Assembly: GCF_002272245.1 (NCBI RefSeq)
Contig: NZ_NPDD01000167.1
Coordinates: forward strand, 17,828-81,827
Source: Bacillus sp. 7884-1
Lineage (GTDB): Bacteria; Bacillota; Bacilli; Bacillales; Cytobacillaceae
Length of the DNA: 64,000 nt
Direction: 5' to 3'
Shown: positions 28,202 to 37,058 of the stretch, in pieces
Position numbering within the stretch: position 1 is the first letter of the stretch
Layout: every line of letters begins with the position of its first letter
The notes under the pieces: model-generated
Seen by the model: only the letters and a program-made list of their open reading frames with translations
What the model was told of the DNA's origin: nothing
Databases searched by the model: none
Program-made: the position numbers and the translations under genes

Positions 28202-31200
28202 TTAATTAAATAGCTGTTTTTGGCGCGCAATCAAAATTGATGGATAAGTTTTGTTATTTAATATTTTTTGTGCATCTGCATTCAAAACAGTTTTAGCTTT
28301 TTCACTGCTATAATTAATTAATGCTTTATTATTAATTTGGAATAAAAAGTCCTGTATATGCTTATCCGCATTATCAGGATTCCCAATATCTAGCTGATGC
28401 TGGGCCTGTTTAAGATAATTTGTAAGCTGTGGTATTATCGGTCCAGTGAGTTCACCTGAATTAATAAAGCGGCTTACCAGCTGCATCATTGAGTTAATAC
28501 TAGTAGTGACATTAAAGCTAAGCGACGTTTCTAGTTGGTTGCCAGCTACATCCTCTAGTGTAACTAGAGCTGTATAAATTCCTGGTTTTCCTGCCATGTC
28601 AATAACTACGTCCTGCTGTGTTTTAGTTTCAATAACATAGACTTCGCCGTCTATAGTAATTTTTGCTGAAGCCATTCCTGATAAATCATCTGCTACTTTA
28701 AAGGTAAGTGGTAAATAGTCATCAAAGGACTCTCCATCATTCAGGTTATTACCATTTACTATAAGATCAAAATGCGGCATTGTTTTATCAATTTTTATAA
28801 TCTGCTGTTTTGTCTCTTCTAAATTACCTGCTATGTCCATCGAGCGATATTCCAGCGTATAAACTCCCTCTTGATTAAAGTCAACTGGATTATTATAAGG
28901 AATCCAATCTCCGCTATCGCCGATTCTGTATTCTATTCCTTTAATCCCGCTCAAATTATCATTTGAACTTAAAGTAACATTTACATTCGAATTAGACCAC
29001 TCATTCGATCCCGTTCCACCTACCTTTGCGATAGAAACAGGTGCAGTATAATCTACTACGATTGGGATGTTATTTGATTGTATTATTGTACCATATAGAT
29101 TAACTATCGCAGTAATAACTGCATTTCCTTCTTCATTAGGCGTTATTACCCCGTTGTCATCTATAGATGCTACCTCTGAATTACTGCTTGTATACTGTAT
29201 GGTAGCTTTTGTTAAATCCGCATCTAAACCACTGTCAAGCTTTCCTGATATGATAATCGTTCCTTTGTTTGTCTTGCTTAGCACTGTTTTATCAGCAGCA
29301 ATGGTTACATCCTTCAACTTATCAACTGTAAAATTAACATTGTATGTCTTTGATGTAGTACCATCCTCAGCAGTTACCTTTATCGATGTTTTGCCAGGTA
29401 GTTTTGTTGCAGCTGTTACTACTGCACTAGAATTACTATCTGATGTAGTTGTGGCTACTGTCGGAACTTCAGTTGTTCCTGCCGGTAACAATACATTGTA
29501 ATCTGTTTTTTCTGCAGCAAATTCATTTAAAGGTGTACCATTTAAAGTAATAGAACTTAAAGTTGCAATTGGTGATTTTGTCAATCCTACAATTTCACTG
29601 GCACTCAAGGCTCTATCGATTATTGTTAGTTGGTCGATACTGCCTGCAAAGAATGAAGCTTTTGCACCCGTTCCTGGTTGTATTTCAGCTCCCAGATAGG
29701 ACATTGGACAATTCATTTTATCTGGAAGTGTTTGCGAAAATACACCATTTACATAAAGTGATGTCCCTGCACTGGAGCCAACAAATGTTAGATGCACCCA
29801 TGTGTTTGTCGTAGGAAGCTTATAATTGAAGCTACTGTCTTTTACTCCAAATACGGAAAATCCAACTTTCCCTGAATTCCTCCATTGGTTAGCCTTAATA
29901 CTAGATGTTGGGCCACTAACAAGTGCTTCAGCAGTTTTGGTTGTATTGGATTTGCCGTAAACCCACATACCTAAAGTCCAGTCTCCTGCTATCTCTGTTC
30001 CTCCCAGACTCATATATTGAGAAGTCCCATTCAAACTAACCGCACTTCCAAATTTACCTGTTGTCCATGTTGGAAGAGAAGTTGTGTTACTTAATAAGGT
30101 TGCATTAAATCTACCTGAGCTATCTGCTGCTGTCGTACCGGAACCTTCATCCATGCTCCAGGTTGAGTTAATTGGCATTGCAGGCGGAGAAAATGCAATA
30201 GGATCTGCGAAATACTTAATTCCCTTATTCTCTAAACTTGAAGCGTGGTTATAAAGTCTAGACTTAAAATCGTTCCAGTCTCTCATACTCTTTGGTGTCC
30301 ATCCAACCTCTGCATTCGCTATTAATCGTGGATAGATCATATAATCCAAATGGTCCTGAGTCACAATGGTTTCGGTCCATAATGTACTTTCTATTCCATA
30401 GATAGAGTTTGCCGGAGCAAAATCCGTTGGATCCCAAAGGTACGCTTTCGATGTATTGATATATCCTCTCCAAGATAAGCCAAGTGGAGAATTAGCGTAA
30501 TATTTCTGATCGATATATGCATTTGCTGGAGATAAGATCATCTTCATACCTTTTGATATGGCAGATGTACCAGTGGTAGGAGTACAATGCCAGTTTTGAA
30601 GAATCGAATCACTCGATGTTAAACCGGTTGAAGTATCATATGGGTCCCATCCAACAACCTTCTTACCATATTGACTTACAATTCCTGCGACTCTTCCTAC
30701 AAAATAATTGTAATCTGAGGCAGTGGTATTAAAGGATTCATCCCCTCCAATATGAATATACGGTGAAGATGAAATAGCAGAAAGTTCTCTTATTACATCA
30801 TCAACAAAATCATATGTAGCTTCAGATCGAGCCATCAGTGTACTATACCCAACTGCTGTATCATACCTAGGTACCGCTCTGACTCCAGTAGGATTTAATT
30901 CTGGAATCGATGCTAAAGCTGCATTAGTATGTCCAGGCATATCAATTTCAGGAATCACTTCGACATATCTAGCATTTGCATAGCTTACAATTTCCTTAAA
31001 CTGTTCTTGTGTATAATACCCACCTGGAGCATGGTTAACTGCTGAAATGCTTCCATATGTTATTAGGTCTGGTCTCGATTTAATTTCAATTCGCCATCCC
31101 TGATCATCAGACAAGTGTAAATGTAGCTTATTAATCTTATACTGTGATGCAAGATCAATCTGACGCTTCACTTGATCCACTGTGAAAAAGTGTCTAGCTA

Positions 31201-31777
31201 CATCTATCATTATCCCTCGATAACTATATGAAGGCTTGTCGTTTATCGTTGAACATGGTATTACCCATGGTACTCCTGTAACAACTGTACTCTTTACAAT
31301 TTCTGCTGGTAAGAGCTGAATTAATGTTTGAGTACCTCTGAAAATACCTTCTGGTTTATAGGCAGAAAGTGTAACTCTATCCGTATCTGTAACCAAATTA
31401 TATCCTTCAATCCCTTGTTCAGCAGTTCCTCCTATTGTAGTAAAATAAATACTTCCCGCTTGAGGCGTATTTGATTTTGTAACCCTGATATTAAAGCCTG
31501 TGGAAATATTTAGCTTAGCTACAAGGAATTGAGCAATGTTATAAATTTCATCTGTTTCTTCTTGAGAATTACCAGCTACGTAGATCGAAGTGCTTGGAGT
31601 TAAAGTAAATTCCCCAGTGCCAGCTATATAACTTACAGGTTTTGGTAATAACGATGGGATATTGGGAGCAGCTTTAGCATTATTAGGTATTATTATCACG
31701 AAATTAAGAAATAAATTAAGGAGTAACATAAATATTATTGCAACAGGAAACGTTTTATTTTTAATTAATTTGTTCAA
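28202..31777 (-). CDS. Secreted multidomain beta-N-acetylhexosaminidase, GH20
   Basis: A 1191-residue secreted exo-hydrolase that removes terminal GlcNAc/GalNAc from chitin oligomers or glycoconjugates. Order: signal peptide (1-37), GH20b (about 38-178), GH20 barrel (about 182-530), LamG-like domain (about 545-745), cadherin-like beta-sandwich (about 750-840), Big2-like (about 845-925), two Ig/OmpL47-like domains (about 930-1095) and a helical FIMAH-type domain (about 1105-1180). The catalytic Asp346-Glu347 pair lies in IHIGGDESF. The start is TTG 31777 behind GGAG. No sortase or S-layer anchor is seen. It complements the chitinase at 10777. Domain limits were judged by eye. Confidence 0.92.
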   Translation of the reverse strand: MNKLIKNKTFPVAIIFMLLLNLFLNFVIIIPNNAKAAPNIPSLLPKPVSYIAGTGEFTLTPSTSIYVAGNSQEETDEIYNIAQFLVAKLNISTGFNIRVTKSNTPQAGSIYFTTIGGTAEQGIEGYNLVTDTDRVTLSAYKPEGIFRGTQTLIQLLPAEIVKSTVVTGVPWVIPCSTINDKPSYSYRGIMIDVARHFFTVDQVKRQIDLASQYKINKLHLHLSDDQGWRIEIKSRPDLITYGSISAVNHAPGGYYTQEQFKEIVSYANARYVEVIPEIDMPGHTNAALASIPELNPTGVRAVPRYDTAVGYSTLMARSEATYDFVDDVIRELSAISSSPYIHIGGDESFNTTASDYNYFVGRVAGIVSQYGKKVVGWDPYDTSTGLTSSDSILQNWHCTPTTGTSAISKGMKMILSPANAYIDQKYYANSPLGLSWRGYINTSKAYLWDPTDFAPANSIYGIESTLWTETIVTQDHLDYMIYPRLIANAEVGWTPKSMRDWNDFKSRLYNHASSLENKGIKYFADPIAFSPPAMPINSTWSMDEGSGTTAADSSGRFNATLLSNTTSLPTWTTGKFGSAVSLNGTSQYMSLGGTEIAGDWTLGMWVYGKSNTTKTAEALVSGPTSSIKANQWRNSGKVGFSVFGVKDSSFNYKLPTTNTWVHLTFVGSSAGTSLYVNGVFSQTLPDKMNCPMSYLGAEIQPGTGAKASFFAGSIDQLTIIDRALSASEIVGLTKSPIATLSSITLNGTPLNEFAAEKTDYNVLLPAGTTEVPTVATTTSDSNSSAVVTAATKLPGKTSIKVTAEDGTTSKTYNVNFTVDKLKDVTIAADKTVLSKTNKGTIIISGKLDSGLDADLTKATIQYTSSNSEVASIDDNGVITPNEEGNAVITAIVNLYGTIIQSNNIPIVVDYTAPVSIAKVGGTGSNEWSNSNVNVTLSSNDNLSGIKGIEYRIGDSGDWIPYNNPVDFNQEGVYTLEYRSMDIAGNLEETKQQIIKIDKTMPHFDLIVNGNNLNDGESFDDYLPLTFKVADDLSGMASAKITIDGEVYVIETKTQQDVVIDMAGKPGIYTALVTLEDVAGNQLETSLSFNVTTSINSMMQLVSRFINSGELTGPIIPQLTNYLKQAQHQLDIGNPDNADKHIQDFLFQINNKALINYSSEKAKTVLNADAQKILNNKTYPSILIARQKQLFN

Positions 31778-32275
31778 ACTACATTCTCCTTTTATTTTTG
31801 ATATGGAATTGTAAGTTTGGTTCTTAACTTATTGTCCTAGTGTTCATTTCTCTAGAATTTGTCACTGTGAAGGTTTTGTGCACTAGCATGAAATAATTTG
31901 ATAATAGTCCTGTTGTTACAGCCATCGAGGACATTGCATTAAACATTTTTTTGTTCTACTTTTTCTCATCAAATTTCTCCTTTTTATATGTAATTAGCAG
32001 TTTAATATATTTGAAAAAATGCGAATATTGTAAAAAACCACTAATCCTAATTATAAGTAGGCAATGACTTAAAGTAAATTGGGGGAATTCCACTTGAAGT
32101 TTATAGATATTTTTTGACATACATATGCTAATAAATTTATGTTTTTGATACATTATGTAAAATTAGCTCGAAAAAGAAAATATTTTAACTCCATTTAGTG
32201 TCGCTATTTGTAAATTATCATCACCTGATTTTAGGAAATATTGGAATTTCATGTGACAATAGAATTTTAATTTAA
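31778..32275. other. Intergenic region without a supported gene
   Basis: Upstream of the GH20 gene. A 65-codon minus-strand frame (31956-32153) has no binding site and AT-driven composition. I see no clear promoter or operator. Confidence 0.4.
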
Positions 32276-32434
32276 TTATTTCATGGATAAGGGTATCAAT
32301 AAACCATTCATTTTAACAAAAAAGAATAAACACCTCATTGTTCTAATTCCAATATTAACCGTCATTGGTGCAAGTTCCTTATCACTCTTTCCACTACCTT
32401 GACCACGTTGATACTTACGTATTGTCTTTTGCAT
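32276..32434 (-). CDS. Possible 52-aa small protein
   Basis: ATG 32434 follows GGAGGCTATTTTT, a good site. The product begins MQKTIRKYQRGQGSGKSDKE and LAPMTVNIGIRTM, basic and protein-like, then becomes hydrophobic and ends at 52 residues. It could be a genuine small protein or the N-terminal stub of a deleted gene. Family unknown. Confidence 0.35.
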   Translation of the reverse strand: MQKTIRKYQRGQGSGKSDKELAPMTVNIGIRTMRCLFFFVKMNGLLIPLSMK

Positions 32435-32568
32435 AAAAATAGCCTCCTATGAATTTTTATAGGCGACTAAGAGTAAATGTAATTTACAGTTTCGGTAAAC
32501 AGTCTAGTTAACACTATTTAGATTGTAATGGAGAAAATTTATTAAAAACGCTGAAAATGTTATATTAG

Positions 32569-32634
32569 CGGGGCTGCGTGGAAATCGAACCTACCAGACC
32601 TGGCACGCAGGTCTCAAGCAGTTTTGAAGACTGC
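32569..32634 (-). tRNA. selC: tRNA-Sec (selC) relic, 5' half missing
   Basis: The minus strand gives GCAGTCTTCAAAACTGC, an anticodon arm whose loop CTTCAAA holds anticodon UCA. A long variable arm with a 7-bp stem AGACCTG/CAGGTCT follows, then a T-arm with GGTTCGATT and an acceptor end GCAGCCCCG. The very long variable arm and UCA anticodon are specific to selenocysteine tRNA. The matching 5' GGGGCTGC, D-arm and first acceptor strand are absent (the sequence turns AT-rich). The T-stem has a mismatch and a G-T pair. It is a truncated, dead gene. Confidence 0.65.
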
Positions 32635-33129
32635 TGTCATATGTTTATCTAGTATCTTTATGTATCCTCAAGTACTGATAAATTAAGCTTTCTTGCTTCA
32701 TAGTATTTTCTTGTGATTTGTAATTTTTAAAATTTGGGCACGAAGCATGGCACCTTTAACCTCTAAATTAGGAATGATATAGTTTGAACAGCAACATTAA
32801 TTTCTTAGAGCTTTTACTACATAAAACAGAGATGGATTATCATCTTTCTTGTACCACTTACCTGCTCCGTTAGCACAAAAAAAAGCCGCCATTATAGCAG
32901 CTGGATCTAAGAGTATTATTTACCGAAGTTATAATTACAACAATCTTATTGAGTTGGGGACAGATTATTAATTATTGTCCCCAACTTTTTTGATTACTAT
33001 AGTTTTCTCCTAAGTACTATTACTCTTTAATTCTTACCTTTATTTCTTTAGGTCCGCTTTCTTTATATCAAATGATAAAAAATTCGCTTGAGTAACTATA
33101 ATGAAAAAAGTTTAGGAACTCCTTTAAAA
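32635..33129. other. Degenerate intergenic region
   Basis: No intact gene. A short minus-strand stretch near 32690-32790 reads NYIIPNLEVKGAMLRAQILK before a stop, which may be an unidentifiable relic. The rest holds the terminator at 32952-32991. Confidence 0.35.
32952..32991 (+). terminator. Terminator hairpin
   Basis: AGTTGGGGACA (32952-32962) pairs with TGTCCCCAACT (32976-32986), followed by TTTTT on the plus strand. No plus-strand gene remains upstream. Confidence 0.7.
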
Positions 33130-33653
33130 TCACTCTAATTCACTTAAAATTTCCTCCAGCGTTTTTCCATTTGCATTTTCTTTTGGATTTTTGTCAGCCT
33201 TTACTGTCGGATTTTCAAGCAGATAATTTTTCTTGATATATTCCATATCCTTTAGGTCTACCGTACCATCGAAATTGATATCAGCGTTGCGATCGGATGC
33301 TTTCCAATGATTTTTCAAGTAAACAGCGTCATCAATATCGATCAAGTTGTCTTTATTGACATCGCCGGCAAAAGCTGGTAGGAACGAAAGGATTTGCTGC
33401 TCCCCAAGACTGCCTTCGCGGCCGATTGTAAACGTTTTTTCTACTGTGAAGTGGCCTGGTATATCCAACTTGAAAGTTAAAGGTGTACGGTCGGAAGGCA
33501 ATCCGTCAACATAGAATTTGGCGTCCTTTGTTACTCTCCCCTCATACGAGTTGCCATTCACGTCCATCGCTGATACTTTCGCACCCAATGCAAGATAATC
33601 GACATAGGTAGTAAGAAGGGCTCCGTAACCATCTCTATAATAGATTGTACGGC
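33130..33653 (-). pseudogene. C-terminal fragment of a dockerin-bearing secreted protein
   Basis: The last ~170 residues of a larger extracellular protein. A beta-rich piece (KFYVDGLPSDRTPLTFKLDI) leads into a type I dockerin: GDVNKDNLIDIDDAVYLKNH and ADINFDGTVDLKDMEYIKKN are its two calcium-binding repeats. A charged tail follows. Upstream the frame can be followed to about 33653 and then loses sense, and no start or signal peptide is present. It looks like the 3' end left after a deletion or insertion. Dockerins normally bind cohesins of cellulosomes, but in aerobic Bacillaceae similar modules occur on secreted proteases and glycosidases. Confidence 0.65.
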
Positions 33654-33980
33654 AAGAATATCAAACGGGTCAGGAACCTACAGAATATAGGCGAAGCATG
33701 AGCCGTATATGCAGTTGGTTATCGAACCAGTTAGTGGATCAGTGACACGTACAGAGTGACGGAAAGCATGTTTGATTCTCCCTGTCTTTTGTTTCGCCTA
33801 TCTTTCCATTCCTTGATTAAAAAGCCTTCAGCCAAGGTAAGCCCTTTACATATCTTGCCTAATTTCTCTTCCCGTTTTTATCCGTTTTCTTCAAATAATG
33901 ATAGTAAGAAACCATCTTACCCAAGAATATTCTATGTACATATTTCAAACTAAATCTATGCATTATTCACAAACAGAGTT
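33654..33980. other. Unexplained segment at the dockerin break
   Basis: The sequence 33654-33780 is less AT-rich than its surroundings and holds TGAGCCGTATATGCAG and GTGACACGTACAGAGTGACG, which look like structured-RNA or intron-like sequence. No reverse transcriptase, no terminal repeats and no credible protein were found. It may be a remnant of the element that broke the dockerin gene. Confidence 0.3.
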
Positions 33981-34116
33981 ATGAGTATCAACTTAGCACT
34001 CCTTGCTGCCTTATTCGCTTCTTTACTGCCATACCTGCTACAATCGGTATCAAGAATGTAATTTAGCTACGGCAGTCAGAGCTTTAGTAGTTTTACTTAT
34101 GGACTTCCTGACGTGA
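33981..34116 (+). pseudogene. EamA/DMT-type transporter, N-terminal relic
   Basis: Spread over three frames: NLALLAALFASL, then TAIPATIGIKNV, then LATAVRALVVLLMDF. Together these match the start of small EamA-family membrane proteins (ALLAALFASLTAILAKIGI..., NLATAIRT-type). At least two indels occur within 130 bases, and the rest of the gene is missing. Confidence 0.6.
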
Positions 34117-34132
34117 TCCATAAAAAATAAAA

Positions 34133-34160
34133 AGAGCCACCACTCAAAAGTGATAACTCT
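34133..34160 (-). terminator. Terminator of the peptide-salvage operon
   Basis: On the minus strand AGAGttATCACT pairs with AGTGGTggCTCT around a short loop, followed by TTTTTATTTTTT. It lies 44 bases after the last ATPase gene. Confidence 0.75.
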
Positions 34161-34203
34161 ATCAAAAATTATCCCACAAGGGATCTAAGCCCCAAAGCAC
34201 TAT

Positions 34204-35160
34204 TTACACCAAATGGCAAGCTACTTTTCTACCTTCAACTTCCCGTAGTTCTGGTTTGGAGGTTTTGCAGATGTCCTGTGCGAAGCTACACCGAGGGTGG
34301 AATTTGCATCCTGTTGGTGGGCTGGATGGTGATGGGAGCTCCCCTTTTAGGATGATTCGTTCCTTTACCTCGTCAGGATCAGTTTTTGGAATGGCTGACA
34401 TCAGTGCTTTTGTATAGGGATGAAGCGGTTCTTCAAATAATTGCTCTTTATCAGCGACTTCCACCATTTCACCTAAGTACATGACACCTACTCGATGGGC
34501 AATATGCTCGACTACCCCTAAGTCATGAGAAATGAAAATATAAGAAAGACCGAGCTCTTCTTGTAAGTCCTGTAATAAATTCAAAATCTGAGACTGTACA
34601 GATACATCTAGTGCCGACACTGGCTCGTCCAACACAACAATCTTCGGTCTCAAAATAATCGCCCTAGCAATTCCAATTCGTTGCTTTTGTCCTCCAGACA
34701 TTTCATGTGGGAAACGTGCCAAGTGACTTTCTGATAACCCGACTAATTGCAACGTCTCACTCAATAGCTGTTCATGCTCTTGCCTAGGAATCTTATGTGC
34801 AATTAAGGGCTCCGATAAGATTTCTCTAATACTCAGCTTTGGATTCATGGACGCCATTGGATCCTGGAAGACCATCTGAATATCCTTTCGAATATGCTTC
34901 ATCTCTCGCTTGCTTAAAGTCGTGATATCCTTCCCTTGAAAAATAACTTCACCACTTGTTGGCTCTATGAGCCGTAGTACGCAGCGACCAGTTGTTGATT
35001 TTCCACAGCCTGATTCGCCAACAATCCCGATCGTTTCCTTTTCATTTAACTCTAAACTCACGCCATTCACGGCATGGACATATTGCTTTGACTGGAACCA
35101 CGCTGATTTAGCAGCGAACCTTTTCTCTAAATTTTTTACTTCGAGCAGAGCCGTTGTCAT
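34204..35160 (-). CDS. Dipeptide/oligopeptide ABC transporter ATPase, OppF/DppF type
   Basis: A 318-residue ATPase of the peptide importer. Walker A GESGCGKST sits near residues 48-56, the signature is MSGGQKQR, and Walker B reads IVVLDEPVSALDVS. The C-terminal oligopeptide extension with the cysteine cluster (CKFHPRCSFAQDICK) is present. ATG 35160 overlaps the preceding ATPase gene by four bases. It is the last gene of the long operon and pairs with the OppD-type ATPase as the second nucleotide-binding half. Confidence 0.93.
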   Translation of the reverse strand: MTTALLEVKNLEKRFAAKSAWFQSKQYVHAVNGVSLELNEKETIGIVGESGCGKSTTGRCVLRLIEPTSGEVIFQGKDITTLSKREMKHIRKDIQMVFQDPMASMNPKLSIREILSEPLIAHKIPRQEHEQLLSETLQLVGLSESHLARFPHEMSGGQKQRIGIARAIILRPKIVVLDEPVSALDVSVQSQILNLLQDLQEELGLSYIFISHDLGVVEHIAHRVGVMYLGEMVEVADKEQLFEEPLHPYTKALMSAIPKTDPDEVKERIILKGELPSPSSPPTGCKFHPRCSFAQDICKTSKPELREVEGRKVACHLV

Positions 35161-36137
35161 AGAACCGCCTCCTTCTTCTCATATAGCCAACATCGACAGG
35201 ATGTTTGACCATCTAATTCAAAAAGTGGAGGAACGGTGTTCTCACAAATATCCATCGCTTTTGGGCAGCGGTTGGCAAAACGGCAGCCATGTGAGTACTG
35301 ATCAGGGGTTGGAACCTGTCCGACAATCGATTTCAATCGCCTTTCCCCTTTTGATTGGTGGGGGGTTGATTGGATTAAGCCAATCGTATAAGGATGCCGT
35401 GGGTTCCGAAGCAGTGTTCTCGTATCGGTTGATTCTACGACCTGTCCCGCATACATAACGACAACTCGGTCACACATCTCCGCTACCACACCTAGATCAT
35501 GTGTGATCAACAGAATGGACATATCCAGTTCATCCTTAAGTGAGCGTAGCAAATCCAATATTTGTGCCTGAATCGTTACATCTAATGCAGTTGTCGGTTC
35601 ATCAGCAATAAGCATAGCAGGATTACAAGCAATCGCCATCGCGATCATGACACGTTGCTTCATACCACCTGATAGGCGGTGAGGATACTCATAGTAAATA
35701 TCATCTGCACGCGGGATTCCAACAAGCTTTATTAGCTCTACAACCTTTTTCTTAACGGCTGCGCCTTTTACCTTTTCATGCTTTTCAATCACTTCACCAA
35801 TCTGCTTCCCAATGGTTAAGACCGGGTTTAGAGAGGTCATTGGATCTTGGAAAATCATTGAAATCTCTTTTCCTCTGATTTTCTTCATTTCTTTTTCAGA
35901 TTTGTCTACGAGATTGTTATTTTTATAATTTATGTAACCATTTGTAATTTTACCGTTTTTATCAAGTAACTGAAGGATGGATAGTGAAGTAACACTTTTC
36001 CCACAGCCTGACTCCCCTACTAATCCGAGGACCTCCCCTTTTTTCACGGTAAAATCAATATGATCAACAACCGTTAATGGACCATTTTTCCCTTTAAATT
36101 GAGTGGTTAATCCGTTTACTTCTAATACATTTGACAT
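35157..36137 (-). CDS. Dipeptide/oligopeptide ABC transporter ATPase, OppD/DppD type
   Basis: A 326-residue ATPase. Walker A GESGCGKSV, signature LSGGMKQR, Walker B MLIADEPTTALDVT and the C-terminal peptide-transporter extension (GCRFANRCPKAMDIC) are all intact. A binding site GGAGGTGGG precedes ATG 36137, 21 bases after the permease stop. It forms a heterodimer with the next gene product. Confidence 0.93.
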   Translation of the reverse strand: MSNVLEVNGLTTQFKGKNGPLTVVDHIDFTVKKGEVLGLVGESGCGKSVTSLSILQLLDKNGKITNGYINYKNNNLVDKSEKEMKKIRGKEISMIFQDPMTSLNPVLTIGKQIGEVIEKHEKVKGAAVKKKVVELIKLVGIPRADDIYYEYPHRLSGGMKQRVMIAMAIACNPAMLIADEPTTALDVTIQAQILDLLRSLKDELDMSILLITHDLGVVAEMCDRVVVMYAGQVVESTDTRTLLRNPRHPYTIGLIQSTPHQSKGERRLKSIVGQVPTPDQYSHGCRFANRCPKAMDICENTVPPLFELDGQTSCRCWLYEKKEAVL

Positions 36138-36158
36138 AGTTTTCCCACCTCCTTACTC

Positions 36159-37055
36159 TTACCGTGTTGATTTCGGATCAAATATATCGCGCAATGCATC
36201 ACCTAAAAGGTTGACTGCAAATACAACCATCGTGATGGCTAATCCAGGAAATGTAGACAACCACCATGCATCGTAAATATAATTTTTCCCTTCACTAAGC
36301 ATCGTTCCCCATTCCGGAGTCGGAGGCTGTGCACCCAAACCAATAAAGCTAAGTGCGGCCGTATCCAAAATCGCGACACCGATAAAAAGTGTAGTAAAGA
36401 CAAGCAATACACCAGCTACATTAGGTAGAAACTGCCTAAGCAAAATCCAGCTATGCGAGCTGCCAATGGACCGGCTAGCTTCTACAAAGCCGGAGGATTT
36501 AATCGTCAAGGCTGCTCCTCTTATTAATCTAGAAAAACCTGGTATTGATGCAATTCCAACAGCAATCATCGCATTTGTTAAGCTAGGTCCTAAAATCGCA
36601 ACAATCGCTAGAGCCAGGATTATGCTTGGAAGAGCTAACAAAATATCCATGATTCGCATTAACACATTATCTACCCAGCCACCAAGATAGGCACATACTA
36701 ACCCAATTAGCGTCCCGAGAAAAAAAGTTATGGCCACAGCTAGCATGGAGACCTTTAACGTAACTTGGACCCCGAAGATTAGTCGTGAAAGAAGGTCTCG
36801 GCCAATCGGATCCGTTCCTAATAAATGCTCCTTGCTTGGTCCCTCTAAAATAGACTCATAAAACAATTCCTCGGGGTTGTATGGTGCAAGTAAAGGAGCG
36901 AATATACCGATTAGGGCAACGATAAAAAGGAAAAGTATACAAACTACTGCACGCTTATCCTGAGATAACTTCCTTAGTGTATCTGATTTGATCTTCAATG
37001 GCCCACGATGTGTAACACGAGCCTGGATGGGTTTATACGTTTCTAGTTTTGCCAT
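36159..37055 (-). CDS. Dipeptide ABC transporter permease, DppC/OppC type
   Basis: A 298-residue inner-membrane permease with an N-terminal cytoplasmic segment, the DppC-type first helix at about 34-56, and the periplasm-side segment EGPSKEHLLGTDPIGRDLLS (79-98) typical of the family. The BPD signature lies near residues 180-210. Six helices are expected. Only three bases separate it from the DppB-type gene. Confidence 0.93.
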   Translation of the reverse strand: MAKLETYKPIQARVTHRGPLKIKSDTLRKLSQDKRAVVCILFLFIVALIGIFAPLLAPYNPEELFYESILEGPSKEHLLGTDPIGRDLLSRLIFGVQVTLKVSMLAVAITFFLGTLIGLVCAYLGGWVDNVLMRIMDILLALPSIILALAIVAILGPSLTNAMIAVGIASIPGFSRLIRGAALTIKSSGFVEASRSIGSSHSWILLRQFLPNVAGVLLVFTTLFIGVAILDTAALSFIGLGAQPPTPEWGTMLSEGKNYIYDAWWLSTFPGLAITMVVFAVNLLGDALRDIFDPKSTR

Positions 37056-37058
37056 GTA

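Noticed and set aside
29067..29501. 144-codon plus-strand frame
   Set aside because: It is antisense to the well-supported GH20 gene, whose domains explain the sequence.
33756..33953. 65-codon plus-strand frame
   Set aside because: No binding site, no motif, Ser/Pro/Phe-rich shadow composition next to the dockerin break.
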